In this document: positions 5,545 to 12,709 of the stretch, piece by piece
How positions within the stretch are numbered: position 1 is the first letter of the stretch
How the letters are laid out: the number at the start of each line of letters is the position of its first letter
DNA from: Gaiellales bacterium
GTDB taxonomy: Bacteria; Actinomycetota; Thermoleophilia; Gaiellales; F1-60-MAGs149
Direction of reading: 5' to 3'
DNA: 15,108 nt
Assembly (NCBI GenBank): GCA_030831375.1
Contig: JAURLF010000153.1
Coordinates: 1 to 15,108, forward strand
Translations under genes and position numbers: made by a program
Notes under the pieces: generated by a model
Database searches by the model: none
What the model saw: only the letters and a program-made list of their open reading frames with translations
What the model was told of the DNA's origin: nothing

Positions 5545-8340
5545 GTGAAGGTGCCGTCCCCCGCGATGGTCGTCGTCCAGCCGCAGGGCGCGGGCGTCCG
5601 CACCGTCGTCGAGCGCGAGTCGCAGGAGTCGGCCACGTCGGCGGTCGATGCCGGTCTGGGCATCACGTTCCGGCCGTGGCTCGCGGTTGCGCTCGACCGC
5701 GGCGTGGCAGCCGGGTCGGTTGATCGCATCTTGAGCAGCGGCTCCGCTCGGGACGCCGATCGCACGTTGCGGCGGTTGGCGCGGTGCGGCCTGTCGGTGG
5801 CGGCCCTGCTCGTTGTGCTCGCCGCCGGGGCGCTGCCGGAACCTGCCCGCGCCGTCTCGCGATCGGGCATCGTCGCCACGACGGGGTCGCAGCCAGTCGC
5901 CATCGTCGCGGATGCGGCAGGCAACGTCTACACCGCGAACCGGCGATCGAACAACGTGTCGGTGGTCACCCCGCAGGGCGTCAGCCGCATCCTCGGCGTG
6001 ACCGGTGCGGAGCCAAGGGCGATCACCATCGATGCAGACGGCAACGTCTACACCGCCAACTGGGCGTCTGACGACGTCACGAAGATCACGCCGGACGGCG
6101 TCAGTCGCATCGTCGGCAGGACGGGGGCGGCGCCGTCGGCGATCGCCGTCGACGCGGCGGGCAACGTCTACACCGTGACGACGACCCGCATCGGCCCGGG
6201 GATCGTGCTCACGCCGTCGGAGATCTCGATGCTGACGCCGGCCGGGGAGCTGACCATCTTCTCCGCCTCGCGTGGCGACTTCTGGGTTGGGAACGAGCCA
6301 TCGGCGATCGCCACTGACGAGGCCGGGAACCTGCTGGTGGCCGATGCATGGATGAACGCGGTCCTGCAGCGAGGCCCCGACGGCGCGGTCACCGTGCGCG
6401 GCACCACGGGCCAGGATCCCCGCGCCATCGCCGTCCAGCCGAACGGCAGCGTCTTCACCTTCAACGCTGGCTCAAAAGACGTGACGAGAATCGCGCCGGA
6501 CGGGACCACCAGCGTCTACGGGCGAAGCGGCCCCGGCCGGCTGCTCGGTTCCGGACCAGGCGAGCTCGCGGTCGATGCGCGCGGGAACGTCTACGTCGCC
6601 ACGGATCGCGGCGTGGCGAAGTTCACGCCCTGCGGCGTCGGCGAGATGATGCGACGAGGCCCTTCGACGGGCGTCACGGTCGGCAAGGCCGGTCGCGTCT
6701 ACACCGCCGACAGCGGCGCGGACACCGTCGTCCAGGTTCCCACCCGTGGCTCCATCATCGCGTTGACGGGAGACGTTCCGGTCGATCTCGCGACGGACGC
6801 CATGGGCAGGCTCTACACCGCCAACCTGGGATCGAACTCCGTCACCCGGATCGCCGCACCCTCCGGGCTGCGGTGCTCACCGAGCATCACGCTCGGTGCC
6901 ACCGGGAAGGAGCCGACGGCGCTCGCGGTGGACCGAGCGGGCAGCGTCTTCACCACGAACATGGCTTCGTGGGACGTGACGAAGATCACGGCGGCTGGGG
7001 AGACCAGCCGACTCGGGTACACGGCGCTCGGGCCGTCGGGCATGGCCCCCGGACCGGACGGCACCCCCTTCTTCTACATGGGCGGGATGGGCATCGCGCT
7101 CGATCGGGCTGGCAACGTCTACGCCAGCAATACGAGTTATTCGAACAGCGTGTCGAGAATCACGCCAACGGGCGCGACCGAGATCCTGGGCACGACGGGC
7201 GCGAGCCCGTTCGGGATCGCCGTGGCCGCAGATGGAAGCGTCTACACCGCGAACTCGTCGGACGGCACGGTGTCGAGGATCACGGCCGATGGCAGCAGCA
7301 GCGTGCTGGGGACGGTGGGAGCGAGGCCGGAGGCGCTCGCGATCGACGCGGCGGGCAACGTCTACACCGCCAACGTGGCGGACGATACCGTCTCCAAGCT
7401 CACCCCCGATGGCGTCAGTCGCATCCTCGGGACGACGGGGCGAGATCCATCGGCGATCGCGATCGACAGGAAGGGGAACGTCTACACGACGAACAGGATC
7501 GACGACACCGTCTCGAAGATCACGCCGAACGGCGTGAGCACCATCGTCGGCCGAACGGGCGACGGTCCGTCCGGCATCGTGCTGGGGCGACGGGGCGTGA
7601 TCTACACGTCCAATGACCTCGCGGACACCGTCACCCGGCTCGTGCCGACGACCGATGTCGGGGCGGTGCCGCTGCGAATCCACGCGCTTGACGAGACGGC
7701 CAGCGGCCTCGAACTCGCCGTCGAGGTGCCCGCCCGGGGCTCGGTCAGCTTCGCCGCAACCACGGCCGGCCGGCCACCGGACACCGGCAGGAGCACTCGC
7801 GCCGCCGCCGAGCTCAGCGTCTGCGAGAGCCCGGCGCGGACGACCGCCCACGCGGAGCGCGTCTCCCTCTCGTGCAGCCTCAGGCCGGCGATCGTCAATC
7901 GCCTCAGGCGGCACGCGCTGATGGTCACCGTCACGGCCACCTTCACTCCCCGGCGGGGATCGGCGCAGACCGCGACGACCACGATTCAGTTGCGACGTCG
8001 GCCGGGGTCCGCCACGGTGGTCAGAGCGATCGAGACCGTCATGGAATTCAGCGGCCCGGGTGTCGCACGACAGACGGGCACCATCCGCCATCAGGGCCGC
8101 ACCCGCACGGTCTGCCTCGGCGCCAAGCGGATCGCGGCCGCTGGTCCGGCGAGACTGTCCTGCTATCTCACCCCCGAGGCCGTGGAGCTCAGCGAGAGCC
8201 TGGAGCTGCGGGTGTCGATCGAGACCGTCTTCACGCCTGACGGTGGCGGCGCGGAGACCCGTCACGAGCTGATCGAGCTGGCGGAGGCGGACCTCCCTGC
8301 CACCACTCCGCCACCCGCGGCGGGCGGAGTCACGGGCTAG
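5545..8340 (+). CDS. Exported NHL/Vgb-like beta-propeller protein with duplicated Cys-pair C-terminal domain
   Basis: The 931-residue product has an N-terminal stretch of unknown nature (1-74), then a signal-peptide-like segment (R76-R77, hydrophobic 82-95, A-R-A at 101-103). Fourteen propeller repeats follow (about 114-704), then a C-terminal region (705-931). Repeats have the pattern P-x-A-I-A-x-D-x-x-G-N-V-Y-T-A-N, then D-x-V-T/S-K-I-T-P-x-G. Fourteen units would suit two seven-bladed propellers, which is inference. The C-terminal region contains two related modules, each with a Cys pair (C760/C777 and C857/C873) followed by an F-T-P-x-x-G strand, consistent with disulfides outside the cell. 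No catalytic residues or anchor are visible, so binding or scaffold function is a guess. The GTG start is supported by the -10 spacing, but TTG codons at 5731 or 5767 would place the signal peptide at the N-terminus and may be the true start. Confidence 0.8.
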   Translation: MKVPSPAMVVVQPQGAGVRTVVERESQESATSAVDAGLGITFRPWLAVALDRGVAAGSVDRILSSGSARDADRTLRRLARCGLSVAALLVVLAAGALPEPARAVSRSGIVATTGSQPVAIVADAAGNVYTANRRSNNVSVVTPQGVSRILGVTGAEPRAITIDADGNVYTANWASDDVTKITPDGVSRIVGRTGAAPSAIAVDAAGNVYTVTTTRIGPGIVLTPSEISMLTPAGELTIFSASRGDFWVGNEPSAIATDEAGNLLVADAWMNAVLQRGPDGAVTVRGTTGQDPRAIAVQPNGSVFTFNAGSKDVTRIAPDGTTSVYGRSGPGRLLGSGPGELAVDARGNVYVATDRGVAKFTPCGVGEMMRRGPSTGVTVGKAGRVYTADSGADTVVQVPTRGSIIALTGDVPVDLATDAMGRLYTANLGSNSVTRIAAPSGLRCSPSITLGATGKEPTALAVDRAGSVFTTNMASWDVTKITAAGETSRLGYTALGPSGMAPGPDGTPFFYMGGMGIALDRAGNVYASNTSYSNSVSRITPTGATEILGTTGASPFGIAVAADGSVYTANSSDGTVSRITADGSSSVLGTVGARPEALAIDAAGNVYTANVADDTVSKLTPDGVSRILGTTGRDPSAIAIDRKGNVYTTNRIDDTVSKITPNGVSTIVGRTGDGPSGIVLGRRGVIYTSNDLADTVTRLVPTTDVGAVPLRIHALDETASGLELAVEVPARGSVSFAATTAGRPPDTGRSTRAAAELSVCESPARTTAHAERVSLSCSLRPAIVNRLRRHALMVTVTATFTPRRGSAQTATTTIQLRRRPGSATVVRAIETVMEFSGPGVARQTGTIRHQGRTRTVCLGAKRIAAAGPARLSCYLTPEAVELSESLELRVSIETVFTPDGGGAETRHELIELAEADLPATTPPPAAGGVTG
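5884..7656 (+). repeat. Fourteen in-frame beta-propeller repeats
   Basis: Units of about 40 codons recur with the DNA motif GGCAACGTCTACACCGC or close variants. Units 1-2 and 10-13 are most alike. Units 3, 5, 8 and 9 carry insertions of about 4-18 residues. The pattern fits blade duplication within one gene. Confidence 0.85.
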
Positions 8341-8376
8341 GTGATCGGGCTCCGCTCCGGGGCCGGTCCCGATCAC
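8341..8376 (+). terminator. Hairpin directly after the beta-propeller stop codon
   Basis: GTGATCGGG (8341-8349) pairs perfectly with CCCGATCAC (8368-8376) and starts at the base after the TAG stop. The 18-base interior is G/C-rich and may fold further. No T-run follows. The likely role is 3' end formation for the propeller gene. Confidence 0.5.
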
Positions 8377-8436
8377 CGCCGCGACCCTGCCCCGCATTGC
8401 CCGACGTCGTCGCCTTCGATGCCGACGTGATCGGCC

Positions 8437-8562
8437 GTGACCGGACGGGCGCACCGCGTATCGGATGTTCGAGTGATCCCGGGGGCATCGGCGTCGGTCG
8501 TCTACCTCGCCGCCTTCGCCGCCGCGTTCGGCCTCACGCTGGCCGCGTTCCTCGTGTCCTGA
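8437..8562 (+). CDS. Possible 29-41 residue single-pass membrane peptide
   Basis: The gap between the propeller gene and the oxidase holds a plus-strand frame with GTG starts at 8437 (41 residues) or 8473 (29 residues) and a TGA at 8560-8562. The product ends in one hydrophobic helix (S-V-V-Y-L-A-A-F then A-F-G-L-T-L-A-A-F-L-V-S). There is no good ribosome site and I recognise no family. High GC gives many such frames, so this is weak. Nothing else is seen in 8377-8598. Confidence 0.22.
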   Translation: MTGRAHRVSDVRVIPGASASVVYLAAFAAAFGLTLAAFLVS

Positions 8563-8598
8563 GCGGGGCGGCGGGGCGCGCGCGGCCCGCGCCGCGGC

Positions 8599-9843
8599 CT
8601 ACGCGAACAGCGGCCGCAGGTGGTCGTTGAGGAACAGGCCCTCGGGGTCGAGCCGGCGGCGCACGTCGATGAAGTCCTGCGCGCGCGGGTAGCGCTCGAG
8701 CAGCTGCTCGCGGCTGAGGAAGTGCAGCTTGCCCCAGTGCACGCGCGCGTCGAACTCGCCGCCGAGCAGGGCGTCGACGGAGCGCAGGTAGTCCCAGTAG
8801 TCGGTGCCGGGACGGCCGGAGACGGACAGCACGATCGTGTCCTGCCCGTGCTGCGGCGAGAGCATCGCCGCGTCCCGGCCGACGGAGCGGACCTCCATCG
8901 GGAAGACGGCGGCGGGCTGCGAGGCGAGCATCAGCTCGCGCAGCGCCTCGAACGCCTCCAGCGCTCGGTCCCAGCGCACGAAGTACTCGAGCTCGTGGAA
9001 GTTCGGGTCGTAGACCATCGGGAAGACCCGGTAGGAGCGGTCGACGCGGCGGCGGTGCGTGGGGTCGGCCGGGGTGTCGGCGGGCGCCTCGTCGTAGATG
9101 CGGATGAAGGCGGAGTCCCGGATCGGCCGGCCCGGCTCCATCTCGAGGCCGTAGAGCGCGGCCGACTCGTCGGTCGGGCACCAGAACATCGAGCAGTGCC
9201 GGCGCGCCTCCGACTCGGGCACGAAGCGCTCGCGGATCTCCCCGATCGACCACTGCGCCACCTCCTCGCGCAGCGCGTACGCCTCCTTGACCTCGAGCTC
9301 GACCTCGGTGATCACGCCGAGCATCCCGACGGAGACCTGCGCGGCGTGCAGCAGGTCGGGGTCGTCCTCGCCGATCTCGACGACCTCGCCGTCGCCCGTG
9401 ACGACGCGGCAGCGGCGCAGGGCCGCGCCGAGGTGCTGGTAGCCGAGCCCGGACCCGTGCGTGGCGGTGCCCATCGCGCCCGTGATGCCCTGCGTGTCGA
9501 TGTCGCCCTGGTTCTTGAGCGCGAGGCCGTGCTCCCAGAGCGGCTCGCCGAAGGCGCCGATCGCCGTGCCCGGCAGCGCCGTCACGCGCCGGCGCTCCGC
9601 GTCGACGTCGAGCACGCCGTGCAGCCGGTCGAGCCCGATCAGCGTGCCCGAGGTGAGGTGGACGGGCGTGAACGAGTGCCCGGTCGCGACCACGCGCACC
9701 TGGCCGCCGCGCGCGGCCTCGTCGCGCACGATCTCCTGCACCTCCGCCTCGTCGGCGGGGCTGCGGATGTCGCGCGGCGTGCACGACTGGTTGCCGACCC
9801 AGTTGCGGAAGAAGCGGCTCGTGCCCTGGCTCGTCGCGCTCAC
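8599..9843 (-). CDS. FAD-dependent sugar-1,4-lactone/alditol oxidase (ALO family)
   Basis: A 414-residue protein with an N-terminal VAO/PCMH-type FAD domain and a C-terminal ALO domain, the layout of D-arabinono-1,4-lactone, L-gulonolactone and alditol oxidases. A-T-G-H-S-F at 53-58 holds H56, the usual site of covalent 8-alpha-histidyl FAD attachment in this family. Q-G-D-I-D-T-Q (112-118) and G-T-A-T-H-G (125-130) are further FAD contacts. The C-terminal signature HWGKLHF (369-375), then Y-P-x-x-x-D-F and D-P-E-G-L-F-L-N, is typical. Such enzymes oxidise a lactone or polyol, passing electrons to oxygen or another acceptor; the exact substrate cannot be read. No signal peptide is visible. 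The GTG start is set by an AGAGGGGG ribosome site 7 bases upstream (9851-9858); an upstream in-frame start at 9912 would cross the promoter. Divergent from the choline dehydrogenase gene. Confidence 0.85.
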   Translation of the reverse strand: MSATSQGTSRFFRNWVGNQSCTPRDIRSPADEAEVQEIVRDEAARGGQVRVVATGHSFTPVHLTSGTLIGLDRLHGVLDVDAERRRVTALPGTAIGAFGEPLWEHGLALKNQGDIDTQGITGAMGTATHGSGLGYQHLGAALRRCRVVTGDGEVVEIGEDDPDLLHAAQVSVGMLGVITEVELEVKEAYALREEVAQWSIGEIRERFVPESEARRHCSMFWCPTDESAALYGLEMEPGRPIRDSAFIRIYDEAPADTPADPTHRRRVDRSYRVFPMVYDPNFHELEYFVRWDRALEAFEALRELMLASQPAAVFPMEVRSVGRDAAMLSPQHGQDTIVLSVSGRPGTDYWDYLRSVDALLGGEFDARVHWGKLHFLSREQLLERYPRAQDFIDVRRRLDPEGLFLNDHLRPLFA

Positions 9844-9850
9844 GCGGTCA

Positions 9851-9878
9851 CCCCCTCTCGGCTCCTGCGCCGAGTCTA
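9851..9878 (-). promoter_or_regulatory. -10 box and ribosome site of the lactone oxidase gene
   Basis: On the minus strand, TAGACT (9873-9878) is identical to the -10 box of the propeller gene and precedes an AGAGGGGG ribosome site (9851-9858) by 14 bases. The untranslated leader would be about 22 bases. No good -35 is visible. Confidence 0.4.
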
Positions 9879-9964
9879 GACCACGGCGGTCGGCCCGGCG
9901 AGGGGGCCGCACGGACCGGCCCCGCGCCGCCGCCCGGACCCTGTCCGCCCCGCCCCCGATCGCC

Positions 9965-9970
9965 TACCCT
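9965..9970 (+). promoter_or_regulatory. -10 box (TACCCT) for a possibly leaderless choline dehydrogenase transcript
   Basis: TACCCT fits TANNNT and ends 6 bases before the ATG at 9977. No ribosome site lies between them. This is the same arrangement as at the propeller gene. Confidence 0.4.
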
Positions 9971-9976
9971 CCCCGC

Positions 9977-11653
9977 ATGCGCACGGCCTACGACTACATC
10001 ATCGTCGGCGGCGGCTCGGCGGGCTCGGCGCTCGCCAACCGGCTGACCGAGGACGCCTCGACGCAGGTGCTCGTCCTGGAGGCGGGCCGCCCCGACCACC
10101 CGTGGGAGGTCTACGTCCACATGCCGGCGGCGCTGACCTTCCCGATCGGCAATCCGCGCTTCGACTGGATGTACTCGTCGCAGCCGGAGCCGCACATGCA
10201 CGGCCGGCGGGTCTACCACGGCCGCGGCAAGGTGCTGGGCGGCTCGAGCAGCATCAACGGGATGATCTTCCAGCGCGGCAACCCGCTCGACTACGAGCGC
10301 TGGGCGTCCGACCCGGGCATGGGGACGTGGGACTACGCGCACTGCCTGCCGTACTTCAAGAAGATGGAGGACTGCCGCGCCGGCGCCGACGCGTGGCGCG
10401 GGCAGGGCGGCCCGCTGATCCTGGAGCGCGGCCCCGTCGAGAACCCCCTCTTCGGCGCCTTCTTCGAGGCCGTCCAGGAGGCCGGCCACGAGCTGACCGC
10501 CGACGTCAACGGCTACAAGCAGGAGGGCTTCGCCGCCTTCGACCGCAACGTGCACCGCGGGCGGCGCTGGTCGGCCACCAAGGCGTACCTGCGGCCCGCC
10601 ATGCAGCGCCCGAACCTGACCGTGCGCACCCACGCGCTGGTGACCCGCGTCGTGATCGACGCGGGGGGCGACGCGCCGCGCGCCACCGGCGTCGAGGTGT
10701 CGTTCAAGGGTCGTCCGGCGGAGCGGATCGACGGCGCCGAGGTGATCCTCTGCGGCGGCGCGTTCAACTCGCCGCAGCTCCTGCAGCTGTCCGGGATCGG
10801 CGACGCGGAGCACCTCGCCTCCGTCGGCGTCACGCCCGTCCACCACCTGCCCGGCGTCGGTGAGAACCTCCAGGACCACCTCGAGGTGTACGTGCAGCAC
10901 GCCTGCTCGCAGCCCGTCTCGATGAACCCCAGCCTCGACAAGTGGCGGCGCCCGTACATCGGCGCGCAGTGGCTGTTCGGGCGCACCGGCCCAGGCGCGA
11001 CGAACCACTTCGAGGCGGGCGGCTTCATCCGCTCCAACGAGGACGTCGACTACCCGAACCTGATGTACCACTTCCTGCCGCTCGCCGTCCGCTACGACGG
11101 CACCGCGATCGCGCAGGGCCACGGCTACCAGGTGCATATCGGGCCGATGTACTCGAACTCGCGCGGGCGGCTGTGGATCGAGAGCGCCGACCCGACGGCC
11201 CCGCCGGCGTTCGTCTTCAACTACCTGTCGACCCCCGAGGACGAGCGCGAGTGGGTCGAGGCGATCCGCAAGACGCGCGAGATCCTCGGCCAGCCCGCCT
11301 TCGCCGCGTACAGCGCGGGCGAGGTCTCGCCCGGCCCGGAGGTGGCGACGGACGAGGAGGTGCTCGAGTGGGTCCGCAAGGACGCCGAGACCGCCTACCA
11401 CCCGTCCTGCACGAACCGGATGGGCGTCGACGAGATGGCCGTCGTCGACCCGCTGACCATGCGCGTGCGCGGCACCGAGGGCCTGCGCGTCGTCGACGCC
11501 TCCGCGATGCCGTACGTCACGAACGGCAACATCTACGCGCCGACGATGATGATGGCCGAGAAGGCCGCCGACCTGATACGGGGCGAGACGCCGCTCGCCC
11601 CCGACCGCGCCGACTTCTACCGGCACCGCAAGGAGGCCGCGGCGCATGCCTGA
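9977..11653 (+). CDS. betA: Choline dehydrogenase-like GMC oxidoreductase (BetA-type)
   Basis: A 558-residue flavoenzyme, close to the ~556 of characterised BetA, which oxidises choline to betaine aldehyde for glycine betaine synthesis. The N-terminal FAD-binding VGGGSAG (10-16) and first GMC signature (G-R-G-K-V-L-G-G-S-S-S-I-N-G from 82) are intact. The second signature is GGAFNSPQLLQLSGIG. The C-terminus has H475 in YHPSC, the catalytic His region, then VDPLTMRVRG and LRVVDASAMP, all very BetA-like. Near the end, TNGNIYAP carries Tyr where a simple alignment with E. coli BetA or choline oxidase puts the second active-site residue (Asn); N518 lies two residues before it. It heads an operon with ProV-, ProW- and ProX-like genes, so imported choline is the natural substrate. 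No betaine aldehyde dehydrogenase is in the window. Another alcohol substrate is possible within this broad family. Confidence 0.85.
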   Translation: MRTAYDYIIVGGGSAGSALANRLTEDASTQVLVLEAGRPDHPWEVYVHMPAALTFPIGNPRFDWMYSSQPEPHMHGRRVYHGRGKVLGGSSSINGMIFQRGNPLDYERWASDPGMGTWDYAHCLPYFKKMEDCRAGADAWRGQGGPLILERGPVENPLFGAFFEAVQEAGHELTADVNGYKQEGFAAFDRNVHRGRRWSATKAYLRPAMQRPNLTVRTHALVTRVVIDAGGDAPRATGVEVSFKGRPAERIDGAEVILCGGAFNSPQLLQLSGIGDAEHLASVGVTPVHHLPGVGENLQDHLEVYVQHACSQPVSMNPSLDKWRRPYIGAQWLFGRTGPGATNHFEAGGFIRSNEDVDYPNLMYHFLPLAVRYDGTAIAQGHGYQVHIGPMYSNSRGRLWIESADPTAPPAFVFNYLSTPEDEREWVEAIRKTREILGQPAFAAYSAGEVSPGPEVATDEEVLEWVRKDAETAYHPSCTNRMGVDEMAVVDPLTMRVRGTEGLRVVDASAMPYVTNGNIYAPTMMMAEKAADLIRGETPLAPDRADFYRHRKEAAAHA

Positions 11654-12707
11654 CGCGACCGGGTCGGCCGCGCCCGCGATCAGCGTGCGCGGCCTCTGGA
11701 AGGTGTTCGGGCCGGACGCGGACGACGTCGTCGGCTCGCCCCTGGCCGACCTGTCCCGCGAGGAGCTGCTCGCGCAGACGGGCTGCACGGCCGCCGTCCG
11801 CGACGTCTCCTTCGACGTCGCCGCGGGCGAGGTGTTCGTCGTCATGGGCCTGTCGGGCTCCGGCAAGTCGACGCTCGTGCGCTGCCTGACGCGCCTGATC
11901 GAGCCGACGGCCGGCGAGGTCCTCGTCGAGGGCCAGGACATCCTGCGCGCCTCCGCCGCCGAGCTCCGCCAGCTGCGCCGCTCGCGCTTCTCGATGGTGT
12001 TCCAGCACTTCGGGCTGCTGCCGCACCGCCGCGTCGTCGACAACATCGCCTACCCGCTCGAGATCCAGGGCGTCAAGAAGGACGAGCGCCATGCGCGCGC
12101 CCATGAGGTGATCGACCTCGTCGGCCTCGCCGGCTACGGCGACGCGTACCCGGAGCAGCTGTCCGGCGGCATGCAGCAGCGCGTCGGCCTCGCCCGCGCC
12201 CTGGCCGTCGACCCGGACGTGCTCTTCCTGGACGAGCCGTTCAGCGCCCTCGACCCGCTGATCCGCCGCGACATGCAGGCCGAGGTGATGCGCCTGCACC
12301 GCGAGCTCGGCAAGACGATGGTCTTCATCACGCACGATCTCGCCGAGGCGATGAAGCTCGGCGACCGGATCGCGATCATGCGCGACGGCGCCGTCGTGCA
12401 GATGGGCACCGGCGTCGAGCTGATCCTGAACCCGGCCGACGCGTACGTCGCGGACTTCCTGCGCGACATCCCGAAGAGCAGCGTGCTGTCGCTCGCCGCG
12501 ATCGCGCGGCCGCTGAGGGCCGGGGAGCCGACGAGCGGGCCGGCGCTGCCCGGGTCGACGATCATCCGCGCGGCGACGCCCGCGATCATCGACGCGCACG
12601 CGCCCGTGCGCGTCCTCGACGAGGCGGGCGCGGAGGTCGGCGTGGTCGGCAGCGAGGACGTCCTCGCCCTGATCGCCGGCGACGCCGCGGCGGAGCCGGG
12701 CGCCTGA
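11646..12707 (+). CDS. proV: Glycine betaine/choline ABC transporter ATP-binding protein (ProV/OpuAA-like)
   Basis: A 353-residue ABC ATPase powering uptake through the downstream permease. Walker A GLSGSGKST is at 68-76, Q-loop Q120, signature LSGGMQQR at 172-179, Walker B LFLDEP at 193-198 and switch His H230. The extra ~50 residues before Walker A, including a Cys-containing loop around 43-48, and the R-D-M-Q-A-E segment at 208-213 are typical of the ProV/OpuAA branch. The C-terminal tail (about 275-353) is where ProV has CBS domains that sense ionic strength. Here it is short and fits at most one degenerate CBS unit, so osmotic gating may differ. The ATG overlaps the end of the choline dehydrogenase gene by 8 bases (ATGCCTGA), implying coupled translation, and the permease begins 2 bases after its stop. 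Confidence 0.92.
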   Translation: MPDATGSAAPAISVRGLWKVFGPDADDVVGSPLADLSREELLAQTGCTAAVRDVSFDVAAGEVFVVMGLSGSGKSTLVRCLTRLIEPTAGEVLVEGQDILRASAAELRQLRRSRFSMVFQHFGLLPHRRVVDNIAYPLEIQGVKKDERHARAHEVIDLVGLAGYGDAYPEQLSGGMQQRVGLARALAVDPDVLFLDEPFSALDPLIRRDMQAEVMRLHRELGKTMVFITHDLAEAMKLGDRIAIMRDGAVVQMGTGVELILNPADAYVADFLRDIPKSSVLSLAAIARPLRAGEPTSGPALPGSTIIRAATPAIIDAHAPVRVLDEAGAEVGVVGSEDVLALIAGDAAAEPGA

Positions 12708-12709
12708 CC

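Noticed and set aside
4965..5924. A 319-codon minus-strand open frame across the intergenic region and propeller start
   Set aside because: It overlaps the precursor leader, promoter and signal peptide region, has no recognisable domain and changes character along its length.
5884..7656. Regular DNA repeats that might suggest a CRISPR array
   Set aside because: The period is about 120 bases, in frame, degenerate at the third codon position and encodes propeller blades; there are no spacers.
9848..12046. A 732-codon minus-strand open frame
   Set aside because: Antisense to the choline dehydrogenase gene, which has full GMC signatures; the reverse translation shows no motif.
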